Positions 34,166-49,394 of a stretch of DNA of 64,000 nt are shown piece after piece. The notes below the pieces were generated by a model, which had not been told where the DNA came from, ran no database searches, and was given only the letters and a program-made list of their open reading frames with translations. The stretch comes from Sisyra terminalis (taxonomy: Eukaryota > Arthropoda > Insecta > Neuroptera > Sisyridae), in NCBI GenBank assembly GCA_958496175.1, contig OY292280.1, positions 16,740,001 to 16,804,000 on the forward strand, read 5' to 3'. The stretch's first letter is position 1, and every line of letters begins with the position of its first letter. Both the position numbers and the translations under genes were made by a program.

Positions 34166-36130
34166 GGGGGGCAAAATCTGAAATATTTTGTTTACAATTG
34201 ATTAATTGGTATGTTTTATAGACAACTAAAATAAAAATTTATAAATCCTATGTCAATATTCAGTCCTACTTTAGTTTAAAATAACTCCTATTCAACCGTC
34301 ATTGTTCAGCTAGTGAAGTCTATATATTTTTTTTTCGCTATATTTTACATTTGGGAGGCAAAATCTGAAAAATTTTGTTTACAATTGATTAATTGGTATG
34401 TTTTATAGACAACTAAAATAAAATTTTATAAATCTTATGTCAATATTCTGCCTTACTTTTGTTTAAAATAACTCCTATTCAACCATCATTGTTCAAATAG
34501 TGAAGTCTATATATTTTTTTTTCGCTATATTTTCCATTTGGGAGGCAAAATCTGAAAAATTTTGTTTACAATTGATTAATTGGTATGTTTTATAGTCAAC
34601 TAAAATAAAAATTAATAAATCTTATGTCAATATTCTGTCTTACTTTTGTTTAAAATAACTCCTATTCAACCATCATTGTTCAAATAGTGAAGTCTATATA
34701 TTTTTTTTTCGCTATATTTTCCATTTGGGAGGCAAAATCTGAAAAATTTTGTTTACAATTGATTAATTGGTATGTTTTATAGTCAACTAAAATAAAAATT
34801 AATAAATCTTATGTCAATATTCTGTCTTACTTTTGTTTAAAATAACTCCTATTCAACCATCATTGTTCAAATAATGAAGTCTATATATTTTTTTTTCGCT
34901 ATATTTTCCATTTGGGAGGCAAAATCTGAAATATTTTGTTTACAATTGATTAATTGGTATGTTTTATAGACAACTAAAATAAAAATTTATAAATCTTATG
35001 TCACTATTCTGTCTTACTTTTGTTTAAAATAACTCCTATTCAACCGTCATTGTTCAGCTAGTGAAGTCTATATATTTTTTTTTCGCTATATTTTACATTT
35101 GGGAGGCAAAATCTGAAAAATTTTGTTTACAATTGATTAATTGGTATGTTTTATAGACAACTAAAATAAAAATTTATAAATCCTATGTCAATATTCTGTC
35201 TTACTTTTGTTTAAAATAACTCCTATTCAACCATCATTGTTCAAATAATGAAGTCTATATATTTTTTTTTCGCTATATTTTCCATTTGGGAGGCAAAATC
35301 TGAAATATTTTGTTTACAATTGATTAATTGGTATGTTTTATAGACAACTAAAATAAAAATTTATAAATCCTATGTCAATATTCAGTCCTACTTTAGTTTA
35401 AAATAACTCCTATTCAACCGTCATTGTTCAGCTAGTGAAGTCTATATATTTTTTTTTCGCTATATTTTACATTTGGGAGGCAAAATCTGAAAAATTTTGT
35501 TTACAATTGATTAATTGGTATGTTTTATAGACAACTAAAATAAAAATTTATAAATCCTATGTCAATATTCTGTCCTACTTTTGTTTAAAATAACTCCTAT
35601 TCAACCATCATTGTTCAAATAGTGAAGTCTATATATTTTTTTTTCGCTATATTTTCCATTTGGGAGGCAAAATCTGAAAAATTTTGTTTACAATTGATTA
35701 ATTGGTATGTTTTATAGACAACTAAAATAAAAATTAATAAATCTTATGTCAATATTCTGTCTTACTTTTGTTTAAAATAACTCCTATTCAACCATCATTG
35801 TTCAAATAATGAAGTCTATATATTTTTTTTCGCTATATTTTCCATTTGGGGGGCAAAATCTGAAATATTTTGTTTACAATTGATTAATTGGTATGTTTTA
35901 TAGACAACTAAAATAAAAATTTATAAATCCTATGTCAATATTCAGTCCTACTTTAGTTTAAAATAACTCCTATTCAACCGTCATTGTTCAGCTAGTGAAG
36001 TCTATATATTTTTTTTTCGCTATATTTTACATTTGGGAGGCAAAATCTGAAAAATTTTGTTTACAATTGATTAATTGGTATGTTTTATAGACAACTAAAA
36101 TAAAATTTTATAAATCTTATGTCAATATTC
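34166..36130 (+). repeat. 9-mer duplication (1682 bp)
   Basis: Two rare markers repeat at the same offset. A GGGGGGC variant occurs at 34166 and 35848, and CTGCCTTAC (for CTGTCTTAC) at 34448 and 36130. Both pairs are 1682 bp apart, nine monomers, which marks a direct duplication. Confidence 0.75.
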
Positions 36131-39100
36131 TGCCTTACTTTTGTTTAAAATAACTCCTATTCAACCATCATTGTTCAAATAGTGAAGTCTATATATTTTT
36201 TTTTCGCTATATTTTCCATTTGGGAGGCAAAATCTGAAAAATTTTGTTTACAATTGATTAATTGGTATGTTTTATAGTCAACTAAAATAAAAATTAATAA
36301 ATCTTATGTCAATATTCTGTCTTACTTTTGTTTAAAATAACTCCTTTTCAACCATCATTGTTCAAATAGTGAAGTCTATATATTTTTTTTTCGCTATATT
36401 TTCCATTTGGGAGGCAAAATCTGAAAAATTTTGTTTACAATTGATTAATTGGTATGTTTTATAGTCAACTAAAATAAAAATTAATAAATCTTATGTCAAT
36501 ATTCTGTCTTACTTTTGTTTAAAATAACTCCTATTCAACCATCATTGTTCAAATAATGAAGTCTATATATTTTTTTTTCGCTATATTTTCCATTTGGGAG
36601 GCAAAATCTGAAATATTTTGTTTACAATTGATTAATTGGTATGTTTTATAGACAACTAAAATAAAAATTTATAAATCTTATGTCACTATTCTGTCTTACT
36701 TTTGTTTAAAATAACTCCTATTCAACCGTCATTGTTCAGCTAGTGAAGTCTATATATTTTTTTTTCGCTATATTTTACATTTGGAAGGCAAAATCTGAAA
36801 AATTTTGTTTACAATTGATTAATTGGTATGTTTTATAGCCAACTAAAATAAAACTTTATAAATCTTATGTCAATATTCTGTCTTACTTTTGTTTAAAATA
36901 ACTCCTATTCAACCGTCATTGTTCAGCTAGGAAAGTCTATTTATATTTTTATTTTTGCTATATTTTACATTTAGGAGACAAAATTTGAAAAATATTGATT
37001 TTACCTGATTATTTGGTACGGTTTATAAACAACTAAAATAAAAATTAATAAATCCTATGTTAATATTCTGTCCTACTTTAGTTTAAAATAACTCCTATTC
37101 AACCGTCATTGTTCAGCAAGTGAAGTCTATATATTTTTTTTTCGCTATATTTTACATTTGGGAGGCAAAATCTGAAAAATTTTGTTTACAATTGATTTAT
37201 TGGTATGTTTTATAGACAACTATAATAAAATTTTATTAATATTATGTCAATATTCTGTCTTACTTTTGTTTAAAATAACTCCTATTCAACCATCATTGTT
37301 CAAATAGTGAAGTCTATATATTTTTTTTTCGCTATATTTTCCATTTGGGAGGCAAAATCTTAAAAAATTTTGTTTACAATTGATTAATTGGTATGTTTTA
37401 TAGACAACTAAAACAAAAATTTATAAATCCTATGTCAATATTCAGTCCTACATTAGTTTAAAATAACTCCTATTCAACCGTCATTATTCAGCTAGTGAAG
37501 TCTATATAATTTTTTTTCGCTATATTTTACATTTGGGAGGCAAAATCTGAAAAATTTTGTTTACAATTGATTAATTGGTATGTTTTATAGACAACTAAAA
37601 TAAAAATTAATAAATCTTATGTCAATATTCTGTCTTACTTTTGTTTAAAATAACTCCTATTCAACCGTCATTGTTCAGCTAGGAAAGTCTATTTATATTT
37701 TTATTTTTGCTATATTTTACATTTAGGAGACAAAATTTGAAAAATATTGATTTTACCTGATTATTTGGTACGTTTTATAAACAACTAAAATAAAAATTAA
37801 TAAATCCTATGTCAATATTCTGTCCTACTTTAGTTTAAAATAACTCCTATTCAACCGTCATTGTTCAGCTAGTGAAGTCTATATATTTTTTTTTCGCTAT
37901 ATTTTACATTTGGGAGGCAAAATCTGAAAAATTTTGTTTACAATTGATTTATTGGTATGTTTTATAGACAACTATAATAAAATTTTATTAATATTATGTC
38001 AATATTCTGTCTTACTTTTGTTTAAAATAACTCCTATTCAACCATCATTGTTCAAATAGTAAAGTCTATATATATTTTTTCGCTATATTTTCCATTTGGG
38101 AGGCAAAATCTGAAAAATTTTGTTTTCAATTGATTAATTGGTATGTTTTATAGACAACTAAAATAAAATTTTATAAATCTTATGTCAATATTCTGTCTTA
38201 CTTTTGTTTAAAATAACTCCTATTCAACCATCATTGTTCAAATAGTGAAGTCTATATATTTTTTTTCGCTATATTTTCCATTTGGGAGGCAAAATCTGAA
38301 AAATTTTGTTTACAATTGATTAATTGGTATGTTTTATAGACAACTAAAATAAAAATTAATAAATCCTATGTCAATATTCTGTCTTACTTTTGTTTAAAAT
38401 AACTCCTATTCAACCATCATTGTTCAAATAGTGAAGTCTATATATTTTTTTTCGCTATATTTTCCATTTGGGAGGCAAAATCTGAAATATTTTGTTTACA
38501 ATTGATTAATTGGTATGTTTTATAGACAACTAAAATAAAAATTATTAAATCTTATGTCAATATTCTGTCTTACTTTTGTTTAAAATAACTCCTATTCAAC
38601 CGTCATTGTTCAGCAAGGAAAGTCTATATATATTTTTATTTTTGCTATATTTTACATTTGGGAGACAAAATTTGAAAAATATTGATTATACCTGATTATT
38701 TGGTATGTTTTATAAACAACTATAATAAAAATTAATAAATCCTATGTCAATATTCTGTCCTACTTTAGTTTAAAATAACTCCTATTCAACCGTCATTGTT
38801 CAGCTAGTGAAGTCTATATATTTTTTTTTCGCTATATTTTACATTTGGGAGGCAAAATCTGAAAAATTTTGTTTACAATTGATTAATTGGTATGTTTTAT
38901 AGACAACTAAAATAAAAATTTATAAATCCTATGTCAATATTCTGTCTTACTTTTGTTTAAAATAACTCCTATTCAACCATCATTGTTCAAATAGTGAAGT
39001 CTATATATTTTTTTTCGCTATATTTTCCATTTGGGAGGCAAAATCTGAAAAATTTTGTTTACAATTGATTAATTGGTATGTTTTATAGACAACTAAAATA

Positions 39101-42100
39101 AAAATTTATAAATCCTATGTCAATATTCTGTCTTACTTTTGTTTAAAATAACTCCTATTCAACCATCATTGTTCAAATAATGAAGTCTATATATTTTTTT
39201 TTCGCTATATTTTCCATTTGGGAGGCAAAATCTGAAATATTTTGTTTACAATTGATTAATTGGTATGTTTTATAGACAACTAAAATAAAAATTTATAAAT
39301 CCTATGTCAATATTCAGTCCTACTTTAGTTTAAAATAACTCCTATTCAACCGTCATTGTTCAGCTAGTGAAGTCTATATATTTTTTTTTCGCTATATTTT
39401 ACATTTGGGAGGCAAAATCTGAAAAATTTTGTTTACAATTGATTAATTGGTATGTTTTATAGACAACTAAAATAAAAATTTATAAATCCTATGTCAATAT
39501 TCTGTCCTACTTTTGTTTAAAATAACTCCTATTCAACCATCATTGTTCAAATAGTGAAGTCTATATATTTTTTTTTCGCTATATTTTCCATTTGGGAGGC
39601 AAAATCTGAAAAATTTTGTTTACAATTGATTAATTGGTATGTTTTATAGACAACTAAAATAAAAATTAATAAATCCTATGTCAATATTCTGTCTTACTTT
39701 TGTTTAAAATAACTCCTATTCAACCATCATTGTTCAAATAGTGAAGTCTATATATTTTTTTTCGCTATATTTTCCATTTGGGAGGCAAAATCTGAAATAT
39801 TTTGTTTACAATTGATTAATTGGTATGTTTTATAGACAACTAAAATAAAAATTATTAAATCTTATGTCAATATTCTGTCTTACTTTTGTTTAAAATAACT
39901 CCTATTCAACCGTCATTGTTCAGCAAGGAAAGTCTATATATATTTTTATTTTTGCTATATTTTACATTTGGGAGACAAAATTTGAAAAATATTGATTATA
40001 CCTGATTATTTGGTATGTTTTATAAACAACTATAATAAAAATTAATAAATCCTATGTCAATATTCTGTCCTACTTTAGTTTAAAATAACTCCTATTCAAC
40101 CGTCATTGTTCAGCTAGTGAAGTCTATATATTTTTTTTTCGCTATATTTTACATTTGGGAGGCAAAATCTGAAAAATTTTGTTTACAATTGATTAATTGG
40201 TATGTTTTATAGACAACTAAAATAAAAATTTATAAATCCTATGTCAATATTCTGTCTTACTTTTGTTTAAAATAACTCCTATTCAACCATCATTGTTCAA
40301 ATAGTGAAGTCTATATATTTTTTTTCGCTATATTTTCCATTTGGGAGGCAAAATCTGAAAAATTTTGTTTACAATTGATTAATTGGTATGTTTTATAGAC
40401 AACTAAAATAAAAATTTATAAATCCTATGTCAATATTCTGTCTTACTTTTGTTTAAAATAACTCCTATTCAACCATCATTGTTCAAATAATGAAGTCTAT
40501 ATATTTTTTTTTCGCTATATTTTCCATTTGGGAGGCAAAATCTGAAATATTTTGTTTACAATTGATTAATTGGTATGTTTTATAGACAACTAAAATAAAA
40601 ATTTATAAATCCTATGTCAATATTCAGTCCTACTTTAGTTTAAAATAACTCCTATTCAACCGTCATTGTTCAGCTAGTGAAGTCTATATATTTTTTTTTC
40701 GCTATATTTTACATTTGGGAGGCAAAATCTGAAAAATTTTGTTTACAATTGATTAATTGGTATGTTTTATAGACAACTAAAATAAAAATTTATAAATCCT
40801 ATGTCAATATTCTGTCCTACTTTTGTTTAAAATAACTCCTATTCAACCATCATTGTTCAAATAGTGAAGTCTATATATTTTTTTTTCGCTATATTTTCCA
40901 TTTGGGAGGCAAAATCTGAAAAATTTTGTTTACAATTGATTAATTGGTATGTTTTATAGACAACTAAAATAAAAATTAATAAATCTTATGTCAATATTCT
41001 GTCTTACTTTTGTTTAAAATAACTCCTATTCAACCATCATTGTTCAAATAATGAAGTCTATATATTTTTTTTCGCTATATTTTCCATTTGGGGGGCAAAA
41101 TCTGAAATATTTTGTTTACAATTGATTAATTGGTATGTTTTATAGACAACTAAAATAAAAATTTATAAATCCTATGTCAATATTCAGTCCTACTTTAGTT
41201 TAAAATAACTCCTATTCAACCGTCATTGTTCAGCTAGTGAAGTCTATATATTTTTTTTTCGCTATATTTTACATTTGGGAGGCAAAATCTGAAAAATTTT
41301 GTTTACAATTGATTAATTGGTATGTTTTATAGACAACTAAAATAAAATTTTATAAATCTTATGTCAATATTCTGCCTTACTTTTGTTTAAAATAACTCCT
41401 ATTCAACCATCATTGTTCAAATAGTGAAGTCTATATATTTTTTTTTCGCTATATTTTCCATTTGGGAGGCAAAATCTGAAAAATTTTGTTTACAATTGAT
41501 TAATTGGTATGTTTTATAGTCAACTAAAATAAAAATTAATAAATCTTATGTCAATATTCTGTCTTACTTTTGTTTAAAATAACTCCTATTCAACCATCAT
41601 TGTTCAAATAGTGAAGTCTATATATTTTTTTTTCGCTATATTTTCCATTTGGGAGGCAAAATCTGAAAAATTTTGTTTACAATTGATTAATTGGTATGTT
41701 TTATAGTCAACTAAAATAAAAATTAATAAATCTTATGTCAATATTCTGTCTTACTTTTGTTTAAAATAACTCCTATTCAACCATCATTGTTCAAATAATG
41801 AAGTCTATATATTTTTTTTTCGCTATATTTTCCATTTGGGAGGCAAAATCTGAAATATTTTGTTTACAATTGATTAATTGGTATGTTTTATAGACAACTA
41901 AAATAAAAATTTATAAATCTTATGTCACTATTCTGTCTTACTTTTGTTTAAAATAACTCCTATTCAACCGTCATTGTTCAGCTAGTGAAGTCTATATATT
42001 TTTTTTTCGCTATATTTTACATTTGGAAGGCAAAATCTGAAAAATTTTGTTTACAATTGATTAATTGGTATGTTTTATAGCCAACTAAAATAAAACTTTA

Positions 42101-44100
42101 TAAATCTTATGTCAATATTCTGTCTTACTTTTGTTTAAAATAACTCCTATTCAACCGTCATTGTTCAGCTAGGAAAGTCTATTTATATATTTATTTTTGC
42201 TATATTTTACATTTAGGAGACAAAATTTGAAAAATATTGATTTTACCTGATTATTTGGTACGGTTTATAAACAACTAAAATAAAAATTAATAAATCCTAT
42301 GTCAATATTCTGTCCTACTTTAGTTTAAAATAACTCCTATTCAACCGTCATTGTTCAGCAAGTGAAGTCTATATATTTTTTTTTCGCTATATTTTACATT
42401 TGGGAGGCAAAATCTGAAAAATTTTGTTTACAATTGATTTATTGGTATGTTTTATAGACAACTATAATAAAATTTTATTAATATTATGTCAATATTCTGT
42501 CTTACTTTTGTTTAAAATAACTCCTATTCAACCATCATTGTTCAAATAGTGAAGTCTATATATTTTTTTTTCGCTATATTTTCCATTTGGGAGGCAAAAT
42601 CTTAAAAAATTTTGTTTACAATTGATTAATTGGTATGTTTTATAGACAACTAAAACAAAAATTTATAAATCCTATGTCAATATTCAGTCCTACATTAGTT
42701 TAAAATAACTCCTATTCAACCGTCATTATTCAGCTAGTGAAGTCTATATAATTTTTTTTCGCTATATTTTACATTTGGGAGGCAAAATCTGAAAAATTTT
42801 GTTTATAATTGATTAATTGGTATGTTTTATAGACAACTAAAATAAAAATTAATAAATCTTATGTCAATATTCTGTCTTACTTTTGTTTAAAATAACTCCT
42901 ATTCAACCGTCATTGTTCAGCTAGGAAAGTCTATTTATATTTTTATTTTTGCTATATTTTACATTTAGGAGACAAAATTTGAAAAATATTGATTTTACCT
43001 GATTATTTGGTACGTTTTATAAACAACTAAAATAAAAATTAATAAATCCTATGTCAATATTCTGTCCTACTTTAGTTTAAAATAACTCCTATTCAACCGT
43101 CATTGTTCAGCTAGTGAAGTCTATATATTTTTTTTTCGCTATATTTTACATTTGGGAGGCAAAATCTGAAAAATTTTGTTTACAATTGATTTATTGGTAT
43201 GTTTTATAGACAACTATAATAAAATTTTATTAATATTATGTCAATATTCTGTCTTACTTTTGTTTAAAATAACTCCTATTCAACCATCATTGTTCAAATA
43301 GTAAAGTCTATATATATTTTTTCGCTATATTTTCCATTTGGGAGGCAAAATCTGAAAAATTTTGTTTTCAATTGATTAATTGGTATGTTTTATAGACAAC
43401 TAAAATAAAATTTTATAAATCTTATGTCAATATTCTGTCTTACTTTTGTTTAAAATAACTCCTATTCAACCATCATTGTTCAAATAGTGAAGTCTATATA
43501 TTTTTTTTCGCTATATTTTCCATTTGGGAGGCAAAATCTGAAAAATTTTGTTTACAATTGATTAATTGGTATGTTTTATAGACAACTAAAATAAAAATTA
43601 ATAAATCCTATGTCAATATTCTGTCTTACTTTTGTTTAAAATAACTCCTATTCAACCATCATTGTTCAAATAGTGAAGTCTATATATTTTTTTTCGCTAT
43701 ATTTTCCATTTGGGAGGCAAAATCTGAAATATTTTGTTTACAATTGATTAATTGGTATGTTTTATAGACAACTAAAATAAAAATTATTAAATCTTATGTC
43801 AATATTCTGTCTTACTTTTGTTTAAAATAACTCCTATTCAACCGTCATTGTTCAGCAAGGAAAGTCTATATATATTTTTATTTTTGCTATATTTTACATT
43901 TGGGAGACAAAATTTGAAAAATATTGATTATACCTGATTATTTGGTATGTTTTATAAACAACTATAATAAAAATTAATAAATCCTATGTCAATATTCTGT
44001 CCTACTTTAGTTTAAAATAACTCCTATTCAACCGTCATTGTTCAGCTAGTGAAGTCTATATATTTTTTTTTCGCTATATTTTACATTTGGGAGGCAAAAT
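35095..44100 (+). repeat. Nested duplication block: 21-mer then 7-mer
   Basis: Sequence from about 35095 recurs from about 39027 (offset 3932 bp, 21 monomers), and from about 40337 onward the same match continues at offset 5242 bp. Markers at exactly 5242: GGGGGGC 35848/41090, CTGCCTTAC 36130/41372, ATCTTAAAAAATTTTG 37357/42599, CCTACATTAG 37447/42689, ATTATTAAAT 38541/43783. The difference, 1310 bp, equals a seven-monomer direct repeat (38345-39655 and 39655-40965; ATTATTAAAT at 38541/39851). The simplest reading is a 3.9-kb tandem duplication later stretched by a 1.3-kb duplication at its junction. Confidence 0.75.
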
Positions 44101-44639
44101 CTGAAAAATTTTGTTTACAAATGATTTATTGGTATGTTTTATAGACAACTAAATTAAAATTTTATAAATAATATGTCAATATTCTGTCTTACTTTTGTTT
44201 AAAATAACTCCTATTCAACCGTCATTGTTCAGCAAGGAAAGTCTATTTATATTTTTATTTTTGCTATATTTTACATTTAGGAGACAAAATTTGAAAAATA
44301 TTGATTTTACCTGATTATTTGGTACGTGTTATAAACAACTAAAATAAAAATAATAAATCCTATGTCAATATTCAGTCCTACTTTAGTTTAAAATAACTCC
44401 TATTCAACCGTCATTGTTCAGCTAGTGAAGTCTATATATTTTTTTTTCGCTATATTTTACATTTAGGAGGCAAAATCTGAAAAATTTTGTTTACAATTGA
44501 TTGATTGGTATGTTTTATAGACAACTAAAATAAAATTTATAAATCTTATGTCAATATTCTGTCTTACTTTTGTTTAAAATAACTCCTATTCAACCATCAT
44601 TGTTCAAATAGTGAAGTCAATATATATTTTTATTTTTGC

Positions 44640-45300
44640 TGTATTTTACATTTGGGAGACAAAATTTGAAAAATATTGACTATATCTAATTATATGGTTT
44701 GTTTTATAGACAATTAAAATAAAAATTTATAAATCCTATGTCAATATTCTGTCCTACTTTAGTTTAAAATAACTCCTATTCAACCATCATTGTTCAAATA
44801 GTGAAGTCTATAAATATTTTTTTTCGCTATATTTTACATTTGGGAGGCAAAATCTGAAAAATTTTGTTTACAATTGATTAATTGGTATGTTTTATAGCCA
44901 ACTAAAATAAAATTTTATAAATCTTATGTCAATATTCTGTCTTACTTTTGTTTAAAATAACTCCTATTCAACCATCATTGTTCAAATAGTGAAGTCAATA
45001 TATATTTTTATTTTTGCTGTATTTTACATTTGGGAGACAAAATTTGAAAAATATTGACTATATCTGATTATATGGTTTGTTTTATAGACAATTAAAATAA
45101 AAATTTATAAATCCTATGTCAATATTCTGTCCTACTTTAGTTTAAAATAACTCCTATTCAACCATCATTGTTCAAATAGTGAAGTCTATAAATATTTTTT
45201 TTCGCTATATTTTACATTTGGGAGGCAAAATCTGAAAAATTTTGTTTACAATTGATTAATTGGTATGTTTTATAGACAACTAAAATAAAATTTTATAAAT
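44640..45300 (+). repeat. C-type satellite monomers
   Basis: A third monomer type reads AAAATATTGACTATATCTGA, TTATATGGTTTGTTTTATAG, ACAATTAAAATAAAAATTTA, and is usually followed by a monomer with GTGAAGTCTATAAATATTTT. It occurs at about 33060, at 44684 and 45055 (one dimer apart), and repeatedly from 49.9 to 60.6 kb, but I did not see it in the left third of the array. It is regional and spreading on the right side. Confidence 0.7.
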
Positions 45301-48300
45301 CTTATGTCAATATTCTGTCTTACTTTTGTTTAAAATAACTCTTATTCAACCATCATTGTTCAAATAGTGAAGTCTATATATATTTTTATTTTTGCTATAT
45401 TTTACATTTGGGAGACAAAATTTGAAAAATATTGATTATACCTGATTATTTGGTATGTTTTATAAACAACTATAATAAAAATTAATAAATCCTATGTCAA
45501 TATTCTGTCCTACTTTAGTTTAAAATAACTCCTATTCAACCGTCATTGTTCAGCTAGTGAAGTCTATATATTTTTTTTTCGCTATATTTTACATTTGGGA
45601 GGCAAAATCTGAAAAATTTTGTTTACAAATGATTTATTGGTATGTTTTATAGACAACTAAATTAAAATTTTATAAATAATATGTCAATATTCTGTCTTAC
45701 TTTTGTTTAAAATAACTCCTATTCAACCGTCATTGTTCAGCTAGGAAAGTCTATATATATTTTTATTTTTGCTATATTTTACATTTAGGAGACAAAATTT
45801 GAAAAATATTGATTATACCTGATTATTTGGTATGTTTTATAAACATCTATAATAAAAATTTATAAATCCTATGTCAATATTCTGTCCTACTTTAGTTTAA
45901 AATAACTCCTATTCAACCGTCATTGTTCAGCTAGTGAAGTCTATTTATTTTTTTTTCGCTATATTTTACGTTTGGGAGGCAAAATCTGAAAAATTTTGTT
46001 TACAATTGATTAATTGGTATGTTTTATAGACAACTAAAATAAAAATTAATAAATCTTATGTCAATATTCTGTCTTACTTTTGTTTAAAATAACTCCTATT
46101 CAACCATCATTGTTCAAATAGTGAAGTCTATATATTTTTTTTTCGCTATATTTTCCATTTGGGAGGCAAAATCTGAAAAATTTTGTTTACAATTGATTAA
46201 TTGGTATGTTTTATAGTCAACTAAAATAAAAATTAATAAATCTTATGTCAATATTCTGTCTTACTTTTGTTTAAAATAACTCCTATTCAACCATCATTGT
46301 TCAAATAGTGAAGTCTATATATTTTTTTTCGCTATATTTTCCATTTGGGAGGCAAAATCTGAAAAATTTTGTTTACAATTGATTAATTGGTATGTTTTAT
46401 AGACAACTAAAATAAAAATTAATAAATCCTATGTCAATATTCTGTCTTACTTTTGTTTAAAATAACTCCTATTCAACCATCATTGTTCAAATAGTGAAGT
46501 CTATATATTTTTTTTCGCTATATTTTCCATTTGGGAGGCAAAATCTGAAATATTTTGTTTACAATTGATTAATTGGTATGTTTTATAGACAACTAAAATA
46601 AAATTTTATAAATCTTATGTCAATATTCTGTCCTACTTTAGTTTAAAATAACTCCTATTCAACCGTCATTGTTCAGCTAGTGAAGTCTATATATTTTTTT
46701 TTCGCTATATTTTACATTTGGGAGGCAAAATCTGAAAAATTTTGTTTACAATTGATTAATTGGTATGTTTTATAGCCAACTAAAATAAAACTTTATAAAT
46801 CTTATGTCAATATTCTGTCTTACTTTTGTTTAAAATAACTCCTATTCAACCGTCATTGTTCAGCTAGGAAAGTCTATTTATATTTTTATTGTTGCTATAT
46901 TTTACATTTAGGAGACAAAATTTGAAAAATATTGATTTTACCTGATTATTTGGTACGTTTTATAAACAACGAAAATAAAAATTAATAAATCCTATGTCAA
47001 TATTCTGTCCTACTTTAGTTTAAAATAACTCCTATTCAACCGTCATTGTTCAGCTAGTGAAGTCTATATATTTTTTTTTCGCTATATTTTACATTTGGGA
47101 GGCAAAATCTGAAAAATTTTGTTTACAATTGATTTATTGGTATGTTTTATAGACAACTATAATAAAATTTTATTAATATTATGTCAATATTCTGTCTTAC
47201 TTTTGTTTAAAATAACTCCTATTCAACCATCATTGTTCAAATAGTAAAGTCTATATATTTTTTTTTCGCTATATTTTCCATTTGGGAGGCAAAATCTGAA
47301 AAATTTTGTTTTCAATTGATTAATTGGTATGTTTTATAGACAACTAAAATAAAATTTTATAAATCTTATGTCAATATTCTGTCTTACTTTTGTTTAAAAT
47401 AACTCCTATTCAACCATCATTGTTCAAATAGTGAAGTCTATATATTTTTTTTCGCTATATTTTCCATTTGGGAGGCAAAATCTGAAAAATTTTGTTTACA
47501 ATTGATTAATTGGTATGTTTTATAGACAACTAAAATAAAAATTAATAAATCCTATGTCAATATTCTGTCTTACTTTTGTTTAAAATAACTCCTATTCAAC
47601 CATCATTGTTCAAATAGTGAAGTCTATATATTTTTTTTCGCTATATTTTCCATTTGGGAGGCAAAATCTGAAATATTTTGTTTACAATTGATTAATTGGT
47701 ATGTTTTATAGACAACTAAAATAAAAATTTATAAATCCTATGTCAATATTCAGTCCTACTTTAGTTTAAAATAACTCCTATTCAACCGTCATTGTTCAGC
47801 TAGTGAAGTCTATATAATTTTTTTTCGCTATATTTTACATTTGGGAGGCAAAATCTGAAATATTTTGTTTACAATTGATTAATTGGTATGTTTTATAGTC
47901 AACTAAAATAAAAATTAATAAATCTTATGTCAATATTCTGTCTTACTTTTGTTTAAAATAACTCCTATTCAACCATCATTGTTCAAATAATGAAGTCTAT
48001 ATATTTTTTTTTCGCTATATTTTCCATTTGGGAGGCAAAATCTGAAATATTTTGTTTACAATTGATTAATTGGTATGTTTTATAGACAACTAAAATAAAA
48101 ATTTATAAATCTTATGTCACTATTCTGTCTTACTTTTGTTTAAAATAACTCCTATTCAACCGTCATTGTTCAGCAAGTGAAGTCTATATATTTTTTTTCG
48201 CTATATTTTACATTTGGGTGGCAAAATCTGAAAAATTTTGTTTACAATTGATTAACTGGTATGTTTTATAGCCAACTAAAATAAAATTTTATAAATCTTA

Positions 48301-49394
48301 TGTCAATATTCTGTCTTACTTTTGTTTAAAATAACCTCTATTCAACCGTCATTGTTCAGCTAGGAAAGTCTATTTATATTTTTATTTTGCTATATTTTAC
48401 ATTTAGGAGACAAAATTTGAAAAATATTGATTTAACCTGATTAATTGGTACGTTTTATAAACAACTAAAATAAAAATTAATAAATCCTATGTCAATATTC
48501 TGTCCTACTTTAGTTTAAAATAACTCCTATTCAACCGTCATTGTTCAGCTAGTGAAGTCTATATATTTTTTTTTCGCTATATTTTACATTTGGGAGGCAA
48601 AATCTGAAAAATTTTGTTTACAATTGATTTATTGGTATGTTTTATAGACAACAAAAATAAAATTTATAAATATTATGTCAATATTCTGTCTTACTTTTGT
48701 TTAAAATAACTCCTATTCAACCATCATTGTTCAAATAGTGAAGTCTATATATTTTTTTTTCGCTATATTTTCCATTTGGGAGGCAAAATCTGAAAAATTT
48801 TGTTTTCAATTGAATAATTGGTATGTTTTATAGACAACTAAAATAAAATTTTATAAATCTTATGTCAATATTCTGTCTTACTATTGTTTAAAATAACTCC
48901 TATTCAACCGTCATTGTTCAGCTAGGAAAGTCTATTTATATTTTTATTTTTGCTATATTTTACATTTAGGAGACAAAATTTGAAAAATATTGATTATACC
49001 TGATTATTTGGTACGTTTTATAAACAACTATAATAAAAATTAATAAATCCTATGTCAATATTCTGTCCTACTTTAGTTTAAAATAACTCCTATTCAACCT
49101 TCATTGTTCAGCTAGTGAAGTCTATATATTTTTTTTTCGCTATATTTTACATTTGGGAGGCAAAATCTGAAAAATTTTGTTTTCAATTGAATAATTGGTA
49201 TGTTTTATAGACAACTAAAATAAAATTTTATAAATCTTATGTCAATATTCTGTCTTACTTTTGTTTAAAATAACTCCTATTCAACCATCATTGTTCAAAT
49301 AGTGAAGTCTATATATTTTTTTTTCGCTATATTTTCCATTTGGGAGGCAAAATCTGAAATATTTTGTTTACAATTTATTAATTGGTATGTTTTA

